DNA of 64,000 nt from Bacteroidota bacterium (lineage in GTDB: Bacteria > Bacteroidota > Bacteroidia > B-17B0 > Aurantibacillaceae), in assembly GCA_019638705.1 (NCBI GenBank), contig JAHBTI010000002.1, forward strand, positions 185,990 through 249,989, in the 5' to 3' direction. Position numbers and translations under genes: made by a program. Shown here one piece after another: positions 61,365 through 64,000 of this stretch (within the stretch, counting starts at the first letter, position 1; each line of letters begins with the position of its first letter). The notes under the pieces were generated by a model, which searched no databases, was not told the DNA's origin, and saw only the letters and a list, made by a program, of their open reading frames with translations.

Positions 61365-62024
61365 CTACTCCACTCTTTCTGTAGCTACATCCGTTTTCTC
61401 TCCCAAAAACTCTACCCATGCCTTCTTCATGCAGGGATAGTTTTTTGATGCCTCCACTATGTTCATAAAAGCAATCAAGTTGTCTTCAAACCGTTTTGCC
61501 AAAGTTTCATCTGCAATTTTTCCTTCGGGTGTGAACGCCTTATGTGCAGTTGCCAATGAAAACATAGAGGAAAAAATATTTGAACCAAGTTTCTCCAATG
61601 GTATTCTCAACGACCAAAGCCCGTGATTAGCTCCCCCCATTGAAGGTGAAGCTGACATCAGCATACAATGTTTTTCATTAAACGGTTGCGGACGAAATCG
61701 TGAAACCCAATCAATAGTGTTTTTCAGCAAACCGGGTATTGAGCCATTGTATTCGGGCGATGAAATAATAAAAGCATCATTGGCTAAAATGCGTTTTTTA
61801 AATTCTTCCGCTCCTGCCGGATGAAAATTATCTACCTCCAAATCCTGATTGAAGGAAGGGCAATCAAAATCGCTCATGTTTGCATAGTCCACCTTGCCGC
61901 CATTTTTTTCAATTACCCGTGCCGCTAATTTTGCTAATTGTGTATTGAGTGAAGCGTTTCTTAACGAGGCAGAAAACACAAGGATGCGTAATGGTTCTTG
62001 CTGATTAGTTTTTTGTTCGCTCAT
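61365..62024 (-). CDS. NADPH-dependent FMN reductase family protein
   Basis: 219 residues of the flavodoxin-like fold. Phosphate loop FSASLRNASLNTQLAKLA, then IISSPEYNGSIPGLLKNTID. Reduces quinones, azo compounds or FMN; the actual substrate is unknown. Last of a four-gene run (SnoaL-like, VOC, SDR, reductase) spaced by 13-21 bases, then copB 99 bases on. Confidence 0.88.
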   Translation of the reverse strand: MSEQKTNQQEPLRILVFSASLRNASLNTQLAKLAARVIEKNGGKVDYANMSDFDCPSFNQDLEVDNFHPAGAEEFKKRILANDAFIISSPEYNGSIPGLLKNTIDWVSRFRPQPFNEKHCMLMSASPSMGGANHGLWSLRIPLEKLGSNIFSSMFSLATAHKAFTPEGKIADETLAKRFEDNLIAFMNIVEASKNYPCMKKAWVEFLGEKTDVATERVE

Positions 62025-62042
62025 TTTTAATTCTGAAGTTGT

Positions 62043-62834
62043 TTAAGAGTTACCATAAACATTCGATTCTCCACCATCAATAGCAATAGTCTGACCACTT
62101 ATATACCCGTTGTCCTCACTTAAAAGGAATGCAACCAATTTGGCTACTTCATGTGGCTGTCCCAATCGTTTTGTCGGGTTGCGTTGGGCGTATTCGGTTT
62201 CTGCTGCTTTAGGGTCAGATGGATTTACCTGTTTGAATGCTTCGGCAACCATAGGTGTGAGTATTGCTCCCGGTGCAATGGCATTGGTTAAAATTCCATC
62301 TCTGCCATATTCCAATGCAGCATTTTTTGTCATACCCGAAACCGCATGTTTGCTGGCAACATAAGGCATTTGATTTAGCACGCCACGAATGCCGCCAACC
62401 GAAGCAACATTTACAATGCGACCAAACTTTTGTTTTTGCATTACGGGAATTGCATAACGCATACCGTAATAAACACCCATCAGGTTGATGTCAATCACCT
62501 TTTTGAAAACGGGTACATCATATTCGGTGATGCTTGCCTGCTTTCCTTCAATGCCTGCATTGTTGTAAAGTCCGTCAATGCGACCAAACGCCTTTACGGT
62601 TTCATCAACATAGTTTTTAACGGCTTCTTCTTTTGAAACATCTGCCACAACGGTGATGATTTTTACATCAGGAAACTCTTTGATGAGTTCTGCCCTTGCT
62701 GTGCCTAAACTCTTGTCGTTGTAGTCAACAAGAGTAAGGTTTGTGCCTTTTGAAGCTAATTCTTTTGCTGTCGCAAAACCAAGTCCCATTGCCGCTCCGG
62801 TAATGATGACTACTTTATTTTCTGAATTTTTCAT
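62043..62834 (-). CDS. Short-chain dehydrogenase/reductase
   Basis: 263 residues, classical SDR. Cofactor motif TGAAMGLGFATAKELA, NNAGIEG, catalytic Ser...YVASKHA (Tyr-x3-Lys), the PGAILTPM helix and the terminal ISGQTIAIDGGESNVYG. NAD(P)-dependent alcohol/ketone oxidoreductase, substrate unknown, in the detoxification operon. Confidence 0.92.
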   Translation of the reverse strand: MKNSENKVVIITGAAMGLGFATAKELASKGTNLTLVDYNDKSLGTARAELIKEFPDVKIITVVADVSKEEAVKNYVDETVKAFGRIDGLYNNAGIEGKQASITEYDVPVFKKVIDINLMGVYYGMRYAIPVMQKQKFGRIVNVASVGGIRGVLNQMPYVASKHAVSGMTKNAALEYGRDGILTNAIAPGAILTPMVAEAFKQVNPSDPKAAETEYAQRNPTKRLGQPHEVAKLVAFLLSEDNGYISGQTIAIDGGESNVYGNS

Positions 62835-62855
62835 TTGCTTTGTTTTTAATTTATT

Positions 62856-63347
62856 TTAAATAAGTTCTTGTAATAAATTTTCCATGTCAAGTGGTTTCGT
62901 AAACATATCTATTGAACCTTTGTCATTTGTCGGCCAAAGTTCTTTAGGTCTGTCCCAATACAACTCAACACCATTTCCGTCAGGGTCGTCAAGGTATAAC
63001 GCCTCTGACACACCGTGGTTGCTTGCTCCGGTTAACGGATAATATGCTCTACGCAAACGGTCGTAGATAATTGCAAGGTCTTTTCTTGTCGGGTATAGAA
63101 TTGCAGTGTGGTATAAACCTACACCGTCTTTAGATGCAGGTGGCGAACCTTTACTGTGCCATGTGTTTAGACCAATATGATGATGGTAGCCACCGGCAGA
63201 AATAAATGCCGCCTGGCTGCCATACATCATGGTTACTTCAAAACCTAACAGGTCACGATAAAATTCAAGTGCCCGATTGAGGTCAGCTACTTTTAAATGA
63301 ACATGTCCTATTCGTGTCTGTGAAGGAATAACATAGTTTTCATTCAT
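62856..63347 (-). CDS. VOC family protein (glyoxalase/CatE-like)
   Basis: 163 residues. Two beta-alpha-beta-beta-beta modules: GHVHLKVADLNRALEFYRDLLG then YHHHIGLNTW, and YHTAILYPTRKDLAIIYDRL then ALYLDDPDGNGVELYWDRP. His and Glu residues for a metal site are in place. Similar to CatE-type extradiol dioxygenases or fosfomycin/glyoxal enzymes; substrate not determinable. In the operon with the SDR gene. Confidence 0.88.
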   Translation of the reverse strand: MNENYVIPSQTRIGHVHLKVADLNRALEFYRDLLGFEVTMMYGSQAAFISAGGYHHHIGLNTWHSKGSPPASKDGVGLYHTAILYPTRKDLAIIYDRLRRAYYPLTGASNHGVSEALYLDDPDGNGVELYWDRPKELWPTNDKGSIDMFTKPLDMENLLQELI

Positions 63348-63360
63348 CTTGATAATTACA

Positions 63361-63897
63361 TTAGTTAGTTAAACCGATTTGCTTCATAAAAGATTGATTG
63401 TCCCAAAACAAATGTTCTTCAAACATTTTTCCGTCTGCTCCCCAATGTCCAATTGTTGTCATTCTTAACTTAAATTTTTTTCCTGTCGGTGGAATGAACT
63501 TACCGTTACCAATAGGCATTGGCTCTGTAAATGTCCCCTCCATTACTCCAACTGCACAAGTCCAGTCCCCTTTGCCAAATGCGATAGGATGCTCTTTAAT
63601 TTTGGTGTCGGGCGCAAAAGCGAACATAGGTGTGAGCATATCAATGTGCTGCGGAAACAAACCTTCAGTAATTGAGCCATCAGGATAATACACTCTAATG
63701 TTGTCTGCATGGCTGTGGTTAAACTTGTCCCACTTTTGATTGCTGTAAAAATCATAGTCAAGGGTATCAAAAACTAAAAGGCGATGTGCCGTCAACGCTT
63801 CGTCAGCTTTGTATTTGTCCAATTCAGCTTGCAGTAACTTAATTTTTTCTTCTTGTCCGCTGTTAGAACAGCTTGTAAAAGTTACTGTGGCAGCCAC
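63361..63897 (-). pseudogene. SnoaL-like lipoprotein gene, 5' end removed by IS insertion
   Basis: The frame from 63897 begins with valine codon GTG and encodes a SnoaL-like polyketide-cyclase fold (VFDTLDYDFYSNQKWDKFNH; DNIRVYYPDGSITEG; GHWGADGKMFEEHLFWD). The residues LLVVAATVTFTSCSN, read from 63906 onward in the same frame, are the end of a lipoprotein signal peptide with lipobox TSC. The stop that precedes them lies in IS1-like sequence. The natural start was probably within the piece displaced by the IS at 63906. Any translation from GTG 63897 would give an unlipidated product. Confidence 0.75.
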
Positions 63898-63909
63898 TAC
63901 TAATAGGTA

Positions 63910-63939
63910 TTGCTAATTAAATATAGATTTATAAATTTG
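63910..63939 (+). promoter_or_regulatory. Promoter of the IS1-like transposase gene
   Basis: TTG (63910-63912), spacer of 19, -7 box TAAATTTG (63932-63939), followed after 16 bases by the ATG at 63956. The TTG is part of the element's terminal sequence. Confidence 0.65.
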
Positions 63940-63955
63940 TGGCTTAAAAAAAGCT

Positions 63956-64000
63956 ATGAATTGTCCAAAATGTAAATCAAAAGAATATGTAAAGAACGGA
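63956..64000 (+). CDS. IS1-family transposase (InsA-like zinc ribbon), 3'-truncated by window edge
   Basis: Only MNCPKCKSKEYVKNG is visible: a CPxC zinc-ribbon start shared by IS1-family InsA/fused transposases. The partner Cys pair is beyond the window. Family assignment rests on this and the terminal repeat. Confidence 0.6.
   Translation, partial: MNCPKCKSKEYVKNG

Larger units (their letters stand above)
63906..64000 (+). mobile_element. IS1-like insertion sequence, left end only
   Basis: Begins GGTATTGCTAATTAA at 63906, resembling IS1-type termini that start GGTnnTGCT. It carries a promoter (63910-63939) and the first 15 codons of a zinc-ribbon protein at 63956-64000. The element extends beyond the window. 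It interrupts the lipoprotein gene at 63897-63906. Confidence 0.75.

Overview
The window is a low-GC, gene-dense bacterial chromosome segment from a member of the Bacteroidota. The evidence is the gene set: a RemB/Wzi-type outer-membrane protein, a secreted metallopeptidase with a type IX secretion C-terminal tail, DUF349, DUF4296, DUF4412 and DUF4595 proteins, Reg_prop propellers, a LytTR regulator paired with an HWE/HisKA_2-type kinase and many lipoproteins. Several start regions carry the Bacteroidota -7 box TAnnTTTG, and Shine-Dalgarno sequences are rare. No rRNA, tRNA or CRISPR array was found. A finer placement cannot be supported from the sequence alone.

Layout. 1-4.5 kb: 3' part of malate dehydrogenase, then a RemB-like barrel protein and an O-antigen-ligase-like protein in one operon. 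4.6-10 kb: a DUF4595 lipoprotein, recO, a bifunctional (p)ppGpp enzyme and a secreted transglutaminase-like protein. 10.3-16.4 kb: universal stress protein, CPA2 antiporter, extradiol dioxygenase, TPR lipoprotein and patatin. 16.4-19.8 kb: a frameshifted XRE regulator divergent from a T9SS metallopeptidase, then a lipoprotein. 19.8-27.4 kb: DUF349 protein, higBA toxin-antitoxin, SET-domain protein coupled to pth, a type II restriction-modification pair, holB and a DUF4296 lipoprotein. 27.4-32.6 kb: propeller lipoprotein, broken tandem acetyltransferase, a Cys-His-Asp protein, LOG-family protein, and DoxX with a DsbA-like lipoprotein. 32.6-43.4 kb: housekeeping (glmS, a pseudouridine synthase, yraN, rlmN, a LolD-type ATPase, an FMN-binding glutamate-synthase-like enzyme, an epimerase, a PAP2-like protein, gpsA). 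43.4-49 kb: toxin-antitoxin pair whose toxin has an in-frame stop, AddB-like nuclease, radA. 49-54.4 kb: one operon for a MORN-type lipoprotein or secreted protein, sensor kinase, LytTR regulator and outer-membrane barrel. 55-57.6 kb: rpiB, a thioredoxin-fold protein and a beta-helix lipoprotein. 57.7-64 kb: an accessory stress region with a Cys-rich MarR regulator, secreted DUF2024 protein, mini-thioredoxin, frameshifted CopB-type ATPase and a detoxification operon. The last gene of that operon is cut at its 5' end by an IS1-like element that runs off the window.

The most informative unexplained structures are these. (1) Two near-identical GTTAG-N5-CTAAC operators sit on two complete Bacteroidota promoters in the MarR/DUF2024/thioredoxin cluster, which defines a probable small redox regulon. 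(2) A composite palindromic repeat is flanked by exact 16-bp duplications at the 3' end of the pseudouridine synthase, and a related repeat supplies the start codon of the DUF4296 lipoprotein. (3) Three genes carry single-base frameshifts and one toxin carries a clean nonsense codon. (4) An IS1-like insertion interrupts a lipoprotein signal peptide and carries its own promoter.
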